14,740 nt of DNA from Sutterella sp. (GTDB lineage Bacteria; Pseudomonadota; Gammaproteobacteria; Burkholderiales; Burkholderiaceae_F): assembly GCA_019418235.1 (NCBI GenBank), contig DYCH01000043.1, forward strand, positions 1,341 to 16,080, given 5' to 3'. Positions 6,852 to 14,595 of the stretch are shown here, in pieces. Both the position numbers and the translations under genes were made by a program. Position 1 is the stretch's first letter, and each line of letters begins with the position of its first letter. Below the pieces are notes generated by a model that was not told the DNA's origin, did not search any database, and saw only the letters and a list, made by a program, of their open reading frames with translations.

Positions 6852-9800
6852 ATGAATCCGCTTATCGATCTGTTTAAGCAACTTAATCAGGACGAACATT
6901 TTGACGCGATCAAGATTGGTCTTGCATCGCCGGAAAAAATTCGCTCTTGGTCTTATGGCGAAGTAAAGAAGCCGGAAACCATCAACTATCGTACCTTTAA
7001 ACCGGAACGTGATGGTTTGTTCTGTGCCAAGATCTTCGGCCCGGTGAAGGATTACGAATGTTTGTGCGGTAAGTACAAGCGTTTGAAGCACCGCGGTGTC
7101 GTGTGTGAAAAGTGTGGCGTTGAAGTCACGCTTTCGAAGGTTCGCCGTGAACGCATGGGCCACATTGAGTTGGCCAGCCCTGTTGCACATATTTGGTTCT
7201 TAAAGAGCTTGCCGTCCCGTATGGGTATGGTGCTTGATATCCCGTTGCGCGATATCGAACGTGTTTTGTATTTTGAAGCTTACTGTGTTGTCGATCCGGG
7301 TATGACGGATATGACGCGCGGTCAATTGCTCACCGAAGACGAATACCTCGAAAAGGTTGAACAATTCGGTTCTGACTTCAAGGCCATGATGGGCGCTGAA
7401 GCCATCCGCGAAATGCTTCGTACGATTGACGTTGATCATGAAGTGGAACGCTTGCGCAAGGAATTGGAAGACACGTCTTCTGATGCCAAGATCAAGAAGT
7501 TCTCCAAGCGCTTGAAGGTTTTGGAAGGTTTCCAACGTTCTGGCGTGAAGCCCGAATGGATGGTCATGGAAGTCTTGCCGGTGTTGCCGCCTGACTTGCG
7601 TCCGTTGGTTCCGTTGGATGGTGGCCGTTTCGCCACGTCCGATTTGAACGACTTGTATCGCCGCGTGATCAACCGTAACAACCGCTTGAAGCGTTTGCTT
7701 GAGCTCAAGGCTCCGGACATTATCATCCGCAATGAAAAGCGCATGTTGCAAGAAGCTGTTGACAGCTTGTTGGATAACGGTCGTCGTGGTAAGGCCATGA
7801 CGGGTCCGTCCAAGCGTCCGTTGAAGTCCTTGGCTGACATGATCAAGGGTAAGAGCGGTCGCTTCCGCCAAAACTTATTGGGTAAGCGCGTGGACTACTC
7901 TGGTCGTTCCGTGATTACCGTCGGCCCGTACTTGCGCTTGCATCAATGCGGTTTGCCGAAGTTGATGGCTTTGGAATTGTTCAAGCCCTTCATCTTCAAT
8001 AAGCTCGAACGTCGTGGCTTGGCTATGACGATCAAGGCTGCTAAGAAGATGGTCGACAATCAAGAACCGGTGGTGTGGGACATCCTTGAAGAAGTGATTT
8101 ACGAACACCCGGTGATGTTGAACCGTGCTCCGACGTTGCACCGCTTGGGTATTCAAGCCTTCGAACCGAAGTTGATTGAAGGTAAGGCCATTCAATTGCA
8201 CCCGCTCGTTTGCGCAGCCTTTAACGCTGACTTCGACGGTGACCAAATGGCTGTGCACGTTCCGTTGAGCTTGGAAGCTCAATTGGAAGCTCGCTCTTTG
8301 ATGTTGGCCTCCAACAACGTCTTGTTCCCGGCCAATGGCGATCCGTCTATCGTGCCGTCTCAAGACATGGTGTTGGGCCTTTACTACTCTACGCGTGAAC
8401 GCATCAATGCTAAGGGCGAAGGTATGTTCTTTGCTGACGTAGCAGAAGTGCGTCGTGCCTTGGATAACAAGGTTGTCGAACTCCAAACGCGTTGTACGGT
8501 TCGTATCAAAGAATATGAATTGAATAAGCAAACGGGTGAAAAGACCGCCAAGATCGTTCGTTACGAAACGACGGCTGGCCGTGCTTTGTTGTCCGAAATC
8601 CTTCCTGAAGGCATGAGTTTCGCTGAATTGAACCGTACTTTGAAGAAGAAGGAAATTGCTCGTTTGATCAACGTCTGCTTCCGTAAGTGCGGTTTGCGCG
8701 CTACCGTGATGTTTGCTGACCACTTAAAGAATCGTGGCTATGCATTGGCTACGCTTGGTGGTTTGTCCATCTGTATCGGCGACATGACGGTTCCGGCACA
8801 AAAGACGAAGTTGGTTAACGCCGCTGAACAAGAAGTGAAGGAAATCGAAGCTCAATATGCTTCCGGTTTGGTCACTCAAGGTGAACGTTATAACAAGGTT
8901 GTGGACATTTGGGGTCGCACCTCCGATCAAGTCGGTAAGGTGATGATGGAAGAATTGTCTACGGAACCGGTTATTGACCGTCACGGTAAGGCTACCAAGC
9001 AAGAGTCCTTTAACTCTGTTTACATGATGGCCGACTCCGGTGCTCGTGGTTCTGCAGCTCAGATTCGTCAGTTGGCTGGTATGCGTGGTTTGATGGCTAA
9101 GCCTGACGGCTCCATTATCGAAACGCCGATTACCGCAAACTTCCGTGAAGGTTTGAACGTCTTACAGTACTTTATTTCTACTCACGGTGCTCGTAAGGGT
9201 TTGGCCGATACGGCATTGAAGACCGCTAACTCCGGTTACTTGACGCGTCGTTTGGTTGACGTGACGCAAGACTTGGTGGTTGTGGAAGACGATTGTCATA
9301 CGACTGAAGGCGTCAGCATGAAGGCTTTGGTCGAAGGCGGTGACGTTATTCAATCCTTGCGCGATCGCGTTTTGGGTCGTGTAACGAGTGCTGATGTTGT
9401 GGATCCGGAAACGGGTTCTGTGGTTATCGAAACCGGTACGATGTTGACCGAAGACGAGTGTGATCTCATTGAAAAATTGGGGATCGACGAAGTCATGGTC
9501 AGAACGCCGCTGACTTGTAAAACGCGCTACGGTTTGTGTGCTAAGTGCTATGGTCGCGACTTAGGCCGTGGTAGCTTAGTTAACGCCGGCGAAGCCGTTG
9601 GTGTGATTGCAGCTCAATCCATTGGTGAACCGGGTACGCAGTTAACGATGCGTACGTTCCACATCGGTGGTGCCGCTAGCCGTGCAGCTGTTGCTAGCTC
9701 CGTTGAAGCTAAGGTCAACGGTGTTGTGAGTTACTCTTCCGCTATGCGTTATGTGACGAGCTCTAAGGGTGACTTGGTTGTGATTTCTCGTTCTGGTGAA

Positions 9801-11102
9801 ATCATTATCAGCGATAACGGTCGTGAACGTGAACGCCATAAGGTTCCTTACGGTGCAACGTTGTTGGTCAAACCGGATCATGAAGTCAAGGTTGGTGCAC
9901 AATTGGCCAACTGGGACCCGATGACCCGTCCGATTATTTCTGAATACGGTGGTACGGTTCAATTCGAAGGCGTTATTGATAACGTTACCGTGATGAGCCA
10001 AACCGATGAAGTGACTGGTTTGTCTAGCCTCGTTGTGATTGACCCGAAGCACTCTGCCGGTACGTCTGGTAAGGGTAAGAAGGGTTCGACGCAAGTGATG
10101 CGTCCTGCCGTTCGCTTGGTTGACGAAGATGGCAACGAAGTGAAGATTCCGGGTACGGATCACCGTGTGTCAATTCAATTGCCGGTCGGCGCTTTGATTG
10201 TGGTTCGCGATGGTCAAAAGATTGGCCGTGGTGAAGTGCTTGCACGTATTCCGGTTGAATCTCAAAAGACGCGTGACATTACCGGTGGTTTGCCGCGTGT
10301 GGCAGAACTCTTCGAAGCTCGTTCTCCGAAGGATGCTGGCATGTTGGCCGAAGTGACGGGTACGGTGACCTTCGGTAAGGAAACCAAGGGTAAGCAACGC
10401 TTGGTGATTACCGACGGCGAAGGCCAAGATCATGAATTCTTGATCTCTAAGGATAAGAACGTTTTGGTTCACGACGGTCAAGTCGTTCAAAAGGGTGAAG
10501 AAATCGTTGACGGTCCAGCCGATCCGCACGACATCTTGCGCTTATTGGGTATCGAAGCTTTGGCTCGCTACATCGTTGACGAAGTTCAAGACGTGTACCG
10601 CTTGCAAGGTGTGAAGATCAACGACAAGCACATTGAAGTGATTGTTCGCCAAATGTTGCGTCGTGTGAAGATTACGGATCCGGGTGATACGCCGTTTATT
10701 CGTGATGAACAAGTTGAACGTTCTGAAATGTTGGACGAAAACGATAAGGCAATTGCTGCCGGTAAGCGTCCTGCCTTGTACGAAAACGTTCTCTTGGGTA
10801 TTACGAAGGCTAGCTTGTCGACGGACTCCTTCATCTCCGCCGCTTCCTTCCAAGAAACGACGCGTGTGCTCACCGAAGCTGCCATCATGGGCAAGAAGGA
10901 CGAGTTGCGCGGCTTGAAGGAAAATGTGATCGTTGGTCGCTTGATCCCGGCTGGTACGGGTTTGGCATACCATCGTACGGTTAAGCATAACGAAGAGATG
11001 GAAGCTCAAGAAAGCAACTTTGCTTCTGACTTCGCTCAAAGCGAAGTCGTTGAAGATGCAATCGAAGCTATCTCCGTTGATGACAAACCGTTGTCTGAAT
11101 AA
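6852..11102 (+). CDS. rpoC: DNA-directed RNA polymerase subunit beta-prime
   Basis: This is the catalytic large subunit of RNA polymerase, 1416 residues (E. coli 1407). The N-terminal zinc site is C70, C72, C85 and C88. The magnesium-binding NADFDGDQ motif places the catalytic aspartates at D460, D462 and D464, the same numbers as in E. coli. The second zinc site is C815, C889, C896 and C899 (E. coli plus one). The bridge helix and trigger loop region carries GEPGTQLTMRTFHIGG, and the C-terminal part has NEVQDVYR-like and KASLSTDSFISAASFQETT segments. The ATG at 6852 has AAGGA at 6839-6843, overlapping the rpoB stop; the 11-base gap implies coupled expression. All motifs are intact. Two stem-loops follow the stop. 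Confidence 0.98.
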   Translation: MNPLIDLFKQLNQDEHFDAIKIGLASPEKIRSWSYGEVKKPETINYRTFKPERDGLFCAKIFGPVKDYECLCGKYKRLKHRGVVCEKCGVEVTLSKVRRERMGHIELASPVAHIWFLKSLPSRMGMVLDIPLRDIERVLYFEAYCVVDPGMTDMTRGQLLTEDEYLEKVEQFGSDFKAMMGAEAIREMLRTIDVDHEVERLRKELEDTSSDAKIKKFSKRLKVLEGFQRSGVKPEWMVMEVLPVLPPDLRPLVPLDGGRFATSDLNDLYRRVINRNNRLKRLLELKAPDIIIRNEKRMLQEAVDSLLDNGRRGKAMTGPSKRPLKSLADMIKGKSGRFRQNLLGKRVDYSGRSVITVGPYLRLHQCGLPKLMALELFKPFIFNKLERRGLAMTIKAAKKMVDNQEPVVWDILEEVIYEHPVMLNRAPTLHRLGIQAFEPKLIEGKAIQLHPLVCAAFNADFDGDQMAVHVPLSLEAQLEARSLMLASNNVLFPANGDPSIVPSQDMVLGLYYSTRERINAKGEGMFFADVAEVRRALDNKVVELQTRCTVRIKEYELNKQTGEKTAKIVRYETTAGRALLSEILPEGMSFAELNRTLKKKEIARLINVCFRKCGLRATVMFADHLKNRGYALATLGGLSICIGDMTVPAQKTKLVNAAEQEVKEIEAQYASGLVTQGERYNKVVDIWGRTSDQVGKVMMEELSTEPVIDRHGKATKQESFNSVYMMADSGARGSAAQIRQLAGMRGLMAKPDGSIIETPITANFREGLNVLQYFISTHGARKGLADTALKTANSGYLTRRLVDVTQDLVVVEDDCHTTEGVSMKALVEGGDVIQSLRDRVLGRVTSADVVDPETGSVVIETGTMLTEDECDLIEKLGIDEVMVRTPLTCKTRYGLCAKCYGRDLGRGSLVNAGEAVGVIAAQSIGEPGTQLTMRTFHIGGAASRAAVASSVEAKVNGVVSYSSAMRYVTSSKGDLVVISRSGEIIISDNGRERERHKVPYGATLLVKPDHEVKVGAQLANWDPMTRPIISEYGGTVQFEGVIDNVTVMSQTDEVTGLSSLVVIDPKHSAGTSGKGKKGSTQVMRPAVRLVDEDGNEVKIPGTDHRVSIQLPVGALIVVRDGQKIGRGEVLARIPVESQKTRDITGGLPRVAELFEARSPKDAGMLAEVTGTVTFGKETKGKQRLVITDGEGQDHEFLISKDKNVLVHDGQVVQKGEEIVDGPADPHDILRLLGIEALARYIVDEVQDVYRLQGVKINDKHIEVIVRQMLRRVKITDPGDTPFIRDEQVERSEMLDENDKAIAAGKRPALYENVLLGITKASLSTDSFISAASFQETTRVLTEAAIMGKKDELRGLKENVIVGRLIPAGTGLAYHRTVKHNEEMEAQESNFASDFAQSEVVEDAIEAISVDDKPLSE

Positions 11103-11117
11103 GACAAATTTGATTGA

Positions 11118-11140
11118 CTTGGGGTTTTAATAACCCCAAG
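11118..11140 (+). other. 9-bp stem-loop after rpoC
   Basis: CTTGGGGTT (11118-11126) pairs perfectly with AACCCCAAG (11132-11140) around a five-base loop, 15 bases after the rpoC stop. No T-tract follows, so alone it is not an intrinsic terminator. It probably protects the message 3' end or works with the longer hairpin that follows. Confidence 0.6.
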
Positions 11141-11150
11141 CCACAAAATG

Positions 11151-11205
11151 AAGGGCTGGTAAGCGTTTTTAGAGAGTAAACGCTTACTAGTCCTTAATCA
11201 TTTTT
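11151..11205 (+). terminator. Probable terminator of the rpoBC transcript
   Basis: An 18-bp stem forms between 11151-11168 and 11178-11195, with two G-T pairs (core GTAAGCGTTT/AAACGCTTAC), around a nine-base loop. Five bases later comes a T-tract (11201-11205) that continues TCTCTT. Stem length and position after rpoC make this the best terminator in the window. The gap between stem and T-tract is not ideal, so termination may be partial and some read-through into rpsL is plausible. Confidence 0.65.
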
Positions 11206-11234
11206 CTCTTAAGGTCTTGACAATAAGAGAAAAA
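11201..11234 (+). repeat. 11-bp inverted repeat enclosing the str promoter -35
   Basis: TTTTTCTCTTA (11201-11211) and TAAGAGAAAAA (11224-11234) are perfect inverted copies with a 12-base spacer. The spacer contains the complete -35 hexamer TTGACA. The left arm is also the T-tract of the rpoC terminator. The layout could be an operator, or an RNA hairpin formed only on read-through transcripts. The repeat is directly visible; its function is unknown. Confidence 0.7.
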
Positions 11235-11245
11235 AATACGATACT
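11217..11245 (+). promoter_or_regulatory. Sigma70-type promoter of the str operon
   Basis: A perfect -35 TTGACA (11217-11222) is followed after exactly 17 bases by GATACT (11240-11245), which matches four of six -10 consensus positions including the A at position 2 and the final T. An A-run fills much of the spacer. Transcription would begin near 11250-11253, giving a leader of about 150 bases before rpsL. It lies directly after the rpoC terminator, as expected for an independently started rpsL-rpsG-fusA-tuf operon. Confidence 0.7.
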
Positions 11246-11280
11246 CTCGACTCTCCGATCGCTTTTTCGTGAGACTAAAC

Positions 11281-11311
11281 CTTTCATTGACTACTAAAAA
11301 GTCAAAGAAGG
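11281..11311 (+). other. Imperfect stem-loop in the rpsL 5' leader
   Basis: TTGACT (11287-11292) pairs with AGTCAA (11300-11305) around a seven-base A-rich loop. Below a single A-A mismatch the stem continues five more pairs (11281-11285 with 11307-11311, one G-T). It lies about 30 bases into the predicted str mRNA leader. No known leader class is recognised. The remaining bases to 11401 show several CGTTT repeats but no second clear structure. Confidence 0.5.
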
Positions 11312-11401
11312 GCGTTTTGCGTTTAAGTAACGGACGTTTTAAAAACCAGCATTCACTCTTCCATGCACTGCGTGGTTGATGAATTTTTAATACGGACTTT
11401 T

Positions 11402-11779
11402 ATGCCTACTATTAACCAATTGGTGCGTAAGCCCCGTGAGCTCACGCACGATAAAAGCAAGAGCCCCGCGCTTAAGAACTGCCCGCAAAAGCGTGGCGTT
11501 TGCACGCGCGTGTACACCACGACCCCGAAGAAGCCGAACTCCGCTTTGCGTAAGGTCGCTAAGGTGCGTTTGACCAACGGCTTTGAGGTCATTTCTTATA
11601 TCGGTGGTGAAGGCCACAACTTGCAAGAACACAGCGTCGTGTTGATCCGCGGCGGTCGTGTTAAGGACTTGCCTGGTGTGCGTTACCACGTTGTCCGCGG
11701 TTCTTTGGACACCCAAGGTGTTAAGGATCGTAAGCAATCTCGCTCCAAGTACGGCGCCAAGCGCCCGAAGGCAGCTTAA
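11402..11779 (+). CDS. rpsL: 30S ribosomal protein S12
   Basis: S12 lies at the decoding centre and monitors codon-anticodon pairing. The 125-residue product (E. coli 124) starts MPTINQLVRKPRE and contains CPQKRGVCTRVYTTTPKKPN (about 27-46) and LIRGGRVKDLPGVRYH (about 81-96). K43 and K88, the residues most often altered in streptomycin resistance, are both lysine, so the protein looks wild type. D89, the aspartate methylthiolated by RimO in E. coli, is present. The ATG at 11402 is set by the conserved N-terminus; an in-frame ATG at 11363 would add 13 unconserved residues. The Shine-Dalgarno is weak, only ACGGA near 11392-11396, which is odd for such a highly expressed gene. First gene of the str operon. 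Confidence 0.97.
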   Translation: MPTINQLVRKPRELTHDKSKSPALKNCPQKRGVCTRVYTTTPKKPNSALRKVAKVRLTNGFEVISYIGGEGHNLQEHSVVLIRGGRVKDLPGVRYHVVRGSLDTQGVKDRKQSRSKYGAKRPKAA

Positions 11780-11905
11780 TTTCGCGGCACTAGTAGCCGT
11801 GAACGGACCGAGCCTCCCGTTTGTTTGGTGGCAAGGCCGAGTAAGTCGCGATCCTAATTGAGTGATCGCAATGTTAATGACTGAAGACTACGAAAAGAGG
11901 AAAAA
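11780..11905 (+). promoter_or_regulatory. rpsL-rpsG spacer, candidate S7-binding region
   Basis: The 126-base spacer carries several short stem-loops: CGGC/GCCG (11785-11799), AACGG/CCGTT (11802-11821) and GCGATC/GATCGC (11848-11853 with 11864-11869), the last possibly extended by CT/AG with a bulged T. In E. coli protein S7 binds the rpsL-rpsG spacer, which imitates part of its 16S rRNA site, and represses rpsG and downstream genes. The position and length fit such a role; I could not align it with the 16S site. Confidence 0.4.
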
Positions 11906-12376
11906 ATGCCCCGTCGTCGCGAAGTACCGAAACGTGAAGTTTTGCCGGATCCTAAGTTCGGCTCTGTTGAAATCGCCAAATTTGTGAATGTGATCATGCT
12001 CGATGGCAAGAAGGCCGTCGCCGAACGCATCGTTTATGGCGCCCTTGAAGAAATCGAAGCCAAGACTGGTAAGAACGCTCTCGAAGTGTTCACGACCGCT
12101 TTGAATAACGTCCGCCCGATCGTGGAAGTTAAGAGCCGTCGTGTTGGTGGTGCTAACTACCAAGTTCCTGTTGAAGTTCGCCCTGTCCGTCGTATGGCTT
12201 TGGCCATGCGCTGGTTGCGCGAATCGGCTAAGAAGCGCGCTGAAAAGTCGATGCCCCAACGCTTAGCTGGTGAGTTGTTGGATGCGGCCGAAGGCCGTGG
12301 TGGCGCCATGAAGAAGCGTGACGAAGTTCACCGCATGGCTGAAGCTAACAAGGCTTTCTCTCACTTCCGTTTCTAA
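11906..12376 (+). CDS. rpsG: 30S ribosomal protein S7
   Basis: S7 is a primary binder of the 3' major domain of 16S rRNA. It nucleates head assembly and touches tRNA in the E site. The 156-residue product is of standard length. It has the basic N-terminus MPRRREVPKRE, the segment LPDPKFGS (about 13-20), the rRNA-binding stretch VEVKSRRVGGANYQVPVEVR (about 73-92), and a C-terminus RMAEANKAFSHFRF. The ATG at 11906 has AAGAGGAAA from 11895. S7 is the expected autogenous regulator of the str operon, consistent with the structured spacer before it. fusA follows after 61 bases. No anomaly was seen. Confidence 0.98.
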   Translation: MPRRREVPKREVLPDPKFGSVEIAKFVNVIMLDGKKAVAERIVYGALEEIEAKTGKNALEVFTTALNNVRPIVEVKSRRVGGANYQVPVEVRPVRRMALAMRWLRESAKKRAEKSMPQRLAGELLDAAEGRGGAMKKRDEVHRMAEANKAFSHFRF

Positions 12377-12387
12377 TTTGATTAACT

Positions 12388-12417
12388 CGATGCGTCGAAC
12401 AATCGTTCTGCGCATCG
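12388..12417 (+). other. Stem-loop between rpsG and fusA
   Basis: CGATGCG (12388-12394) pairs perfectly with CGCATCG (12411-12417). After a T-G pair and a C-T mismatch, GAAC (12397-12400) pairs with GTTC (12405-12408) around a four-base loop. No T-tract follows, so termination is unlikely. It lies about ten bases before the fusA Shine-Dalgarno and may set a processing site or stabilise one side of the message. Confidence 0.55.
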
Positions 12418-12437
12418 TCTCCAACTAGGGGAATAAA

Positions 12438-14540
12438 ATGGCTCGTACCACTCCGATCTCGCGTTATCGCAATATCGGTATCTCTGCCCACATTGACGCG
12501 GGCAAGACCACGACCACTGAACGTATTTTGTTCTATACCGGTGTCACTCACAAGCTCGGTGAAGTGCATGATGGCGCTGCCACCATGGACTGGATGGAAC
12601 AAGAACAAGAAAAGGGTATTACGATTACCTCCGCTGCCACGACCACGTTCTGGAAGGGCATGGACGGTTCGTTCCCGGAACACCGTTTGAACATTATTGA
12701 CACCCCGGGGCACGTTGACTTCACCGTTGAAGTGGAACGTTCCATGCGTGTGTTGGACGGCGCTTGTATGGTTTACTGCGCTGTCGGTGGTGTTCAACCG
12801 CAATCTGAAACCGTTTGGCGTCAAGCTAACAAGTACGGTGTGCCGCGTTTGGCCTTCGTGAATAAGATGGACCGTACCGGTGCTAACTTCTTCAAGGTGT
12901 ACGAACAAATGCGTGTTCGCTTGAAGGCTAACCCTGTGCCTATCGTTATTCCGATTGGCGCTGAAGACACCTTCGAAGGTGTGGTTGACCTCTTGAAGAT
13001 GCGTGCCATCATTTGGGACGAAGAAAGCCAAGGCATGAAGTTCGAGTACAAGTCGATTCCGGCTGAACTCGAAGCTGACGCTCAACAATGGCGTGAGAAC
13101 ATGGTTGAAGCTGCTGCTGAAGCCAATGAAGATCTCATGAACGAATACCTTGAAAACGGTGATTTGAGTGAAGAACAAATCATCGCTGGCTTGCGTGCTC
13201 GTACGATCGCCTGCGAAATTCAACCGATGCTCTGCGGTACCGCATTTAAGAACAAGGGTGTTCAACGTATGTTGGACGCTGTTGTTCAATTATTGCCGTC
13301 TCCGATTGACATTCCGCCGGTTAAAGGCGTTGACTTAAATGACAACGAAGTTGAACGTATCGCTGATGACAAGGCTCCGTTCTCTGCTTTGGCCTTTAAG
13401 ATCATGACGGACCCGTATGTTGGCCAATTGACCTTCTTGCGCGTTTACTCCGGTGTTTTGACCTCCGGCGAAACGGTCTTGAACTCTGTCAAGAACAAGA
13501 AAGAACGTATCGGTCGCTTGCTTCAAATGCACGCTAACGAACGTAAGGAAATCAAGGAAACGGAAGCTGGCGACATCGCTGCCGCTGTTGGCTTGAAGGA
13601 AGTTACCTCTGGTGACACACTCTGCGCTATTGACGCTCCTGTGATTTTGGAACGTATGGAATTCCCGGAACCGGTGATTTCTCAAGCTGTTGAGCCCAAG
13701 ACCAAGGCTGACCAAGAAAAGATGGGTATCGCATTGAACCGCTTGGCTCAAGAAGACCCGTCCTTCCGCGTTCGCACGGACGAGGAATCCGGCCAAACGA
13801 TTATTTCCGGTATGGGTGAATTGCACTTGGAAATTTTGGTTGACCGTATGCGTCGTGAATTCGGTGTTGAAGCCACCGTCGGTAAGCCCCAAGTGGCCTA
13901 TCGTGAAACGATCCGCTCTGTCGAAGAAAACGCAGAATTCAAGTTTGTTAAGCAATCTGGTGGTCGTGGTCAATACGGTCACGTTGTGCTTAAGCTCGAA
14001 CCGCAAGAAGCTGGCAAGGGCTTTGAATTCGTTGATGCTATTAAGGGCGGTGTTGTTCCTCGCGAATACATCCCGGCCGTTCAAAAGGGTGTTGAAGACA
14101 CGTTGAAGGCTGGTGTTTTGGCTGGTTACCCGGTTGTTGACGTCAAGGTGACGTTGCACTTTGGTTCTTACCACGAAGTTGACTCTAACGAAAACGCCTT
14201 TAAGATGGCCGCTTCCATGGCCTTCAAGGAAGGTATGCGTAAGGCTCATCCCGTGTTGCTCGAACCGATCATGGCTGTTGAAGTAGAAACGCCTGAAGAA
14301 AAGATGGGTGACGTCATGGGTGACTTGTCCTCTCGCCGTGGTGTGATCCAAGGTATGGATGACATCGCTGGTGGTGGTAAGGCTATCCGCGCTGAAGTTC
14401 CGTTGGCTGAAATGTTTGGCTACGCTACGACCCTTCGCTCTTTGACGCAAGGTCGCGCTACGTACTCCATGCAATTTAAACACTACGCAGAAGCCCCGCG
14501 TAACGTGGCTGACGAAGTGATCGCTGAAAAAACAAAATAA
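12438..14540 (+). CDS. fusA: Elongation factor G
   Basis: EF-G is the GTPase that drives translocation of tRNA and mRNA and, with RRF, ribosome recycling. The product has 700 residues (E. coli 704). The GTPase motifs are complete: AHIDAGKT P-loop (17-24), GITITSAATT switch I region (60-69), DTPGH (88-92) with the catalytic H92, and NKMD (142-145). Domain II follows at about 300-400. The domain IV region carries GGRGQYGHVVLKLEP (about 509-523) and GGVVPREYIPAVQKG (about 537-551), and the C-terminal domain V ends near 690. The ATG at 12438 has AGGGGAA at 12427-12433. All domains are present, so this is the housekeeping copy rather than a resistance paralogue. Confidence 0.98.
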   Translation: MARTTPISRYRNIGISAHIDAGKTTTTERILFYTGVTHKLGEVHDGAATMDWMEQEQEKGITITSAATTTFWKGMDGSFPEHRLNIIDTPGHVDFTVEVERSMRVLDGACMVYCAVGGVQPQSETVWRQANKYGVPRLAFVNKMDRTGANFFKVYEQMRVRLKANPVPIVIPIGAEDTFEGVVDLLKMRAIIWDEESQGMKFEYKSIPAELEADAQQWRENMVEAAAEANEDLMNEYLENGDLSEEQIIAGLRARTIACEIQPMLCGTAFKNKGVQRMLDAVVQLLPSPIDIPPVKGVDLNDNEVERIADDKAPFSALAFKIMTDPYVGQLTFLRVYSGVLTSGETVLNSVKNKKERIGRLLQMHANERKEIKETEAGDIAAAVGLKEVTSGDTLCAIDAPVILERMEFPEPVISQAVEPKTKADQEKMGIALNRLAQEDPSFRVRTDEESGQTIISGMGELHLEILVDRMRREFGVEATVGKPQVAYRETIRSVEENAEFKFVKQSGGRGQYGHVVLKLEPQEAGKGFEFVDAIKGGVVPREYIPAVQKGVEDTLKAGVLAGYPVVDVKVTLHFGSYHEVDSNENAFKMAASMAFKEGMRKAHPVLLEPIMAVEVETPEEKMGDVMGDLSSRRGVIQGMDDIAGGGKAIRAEVPLAEMFGYATTLRSLTQGRATYSMQFKHYAEAPRNVADEVIAEKTK

Positions 14541-14595
14541 GCGTAAACTTTAAGAGTTTTATTAACTAATTTACCCAATTAAAGGACCAAGTAAA

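Noticed and set aside
11363..11401. An upstream in-frame ATG for rpsL that would add 13 residues
   Set aside because: It has no Shine-Dalgarno and the extension is not part of S12; the conserved start is at 11402.
13335..14483. Long minus-strand open frames over fusA (also 12345-13289)
   Set aside because: Same codon-bias artefact as in rpoB; fusA on the + strand is complete and conserved.
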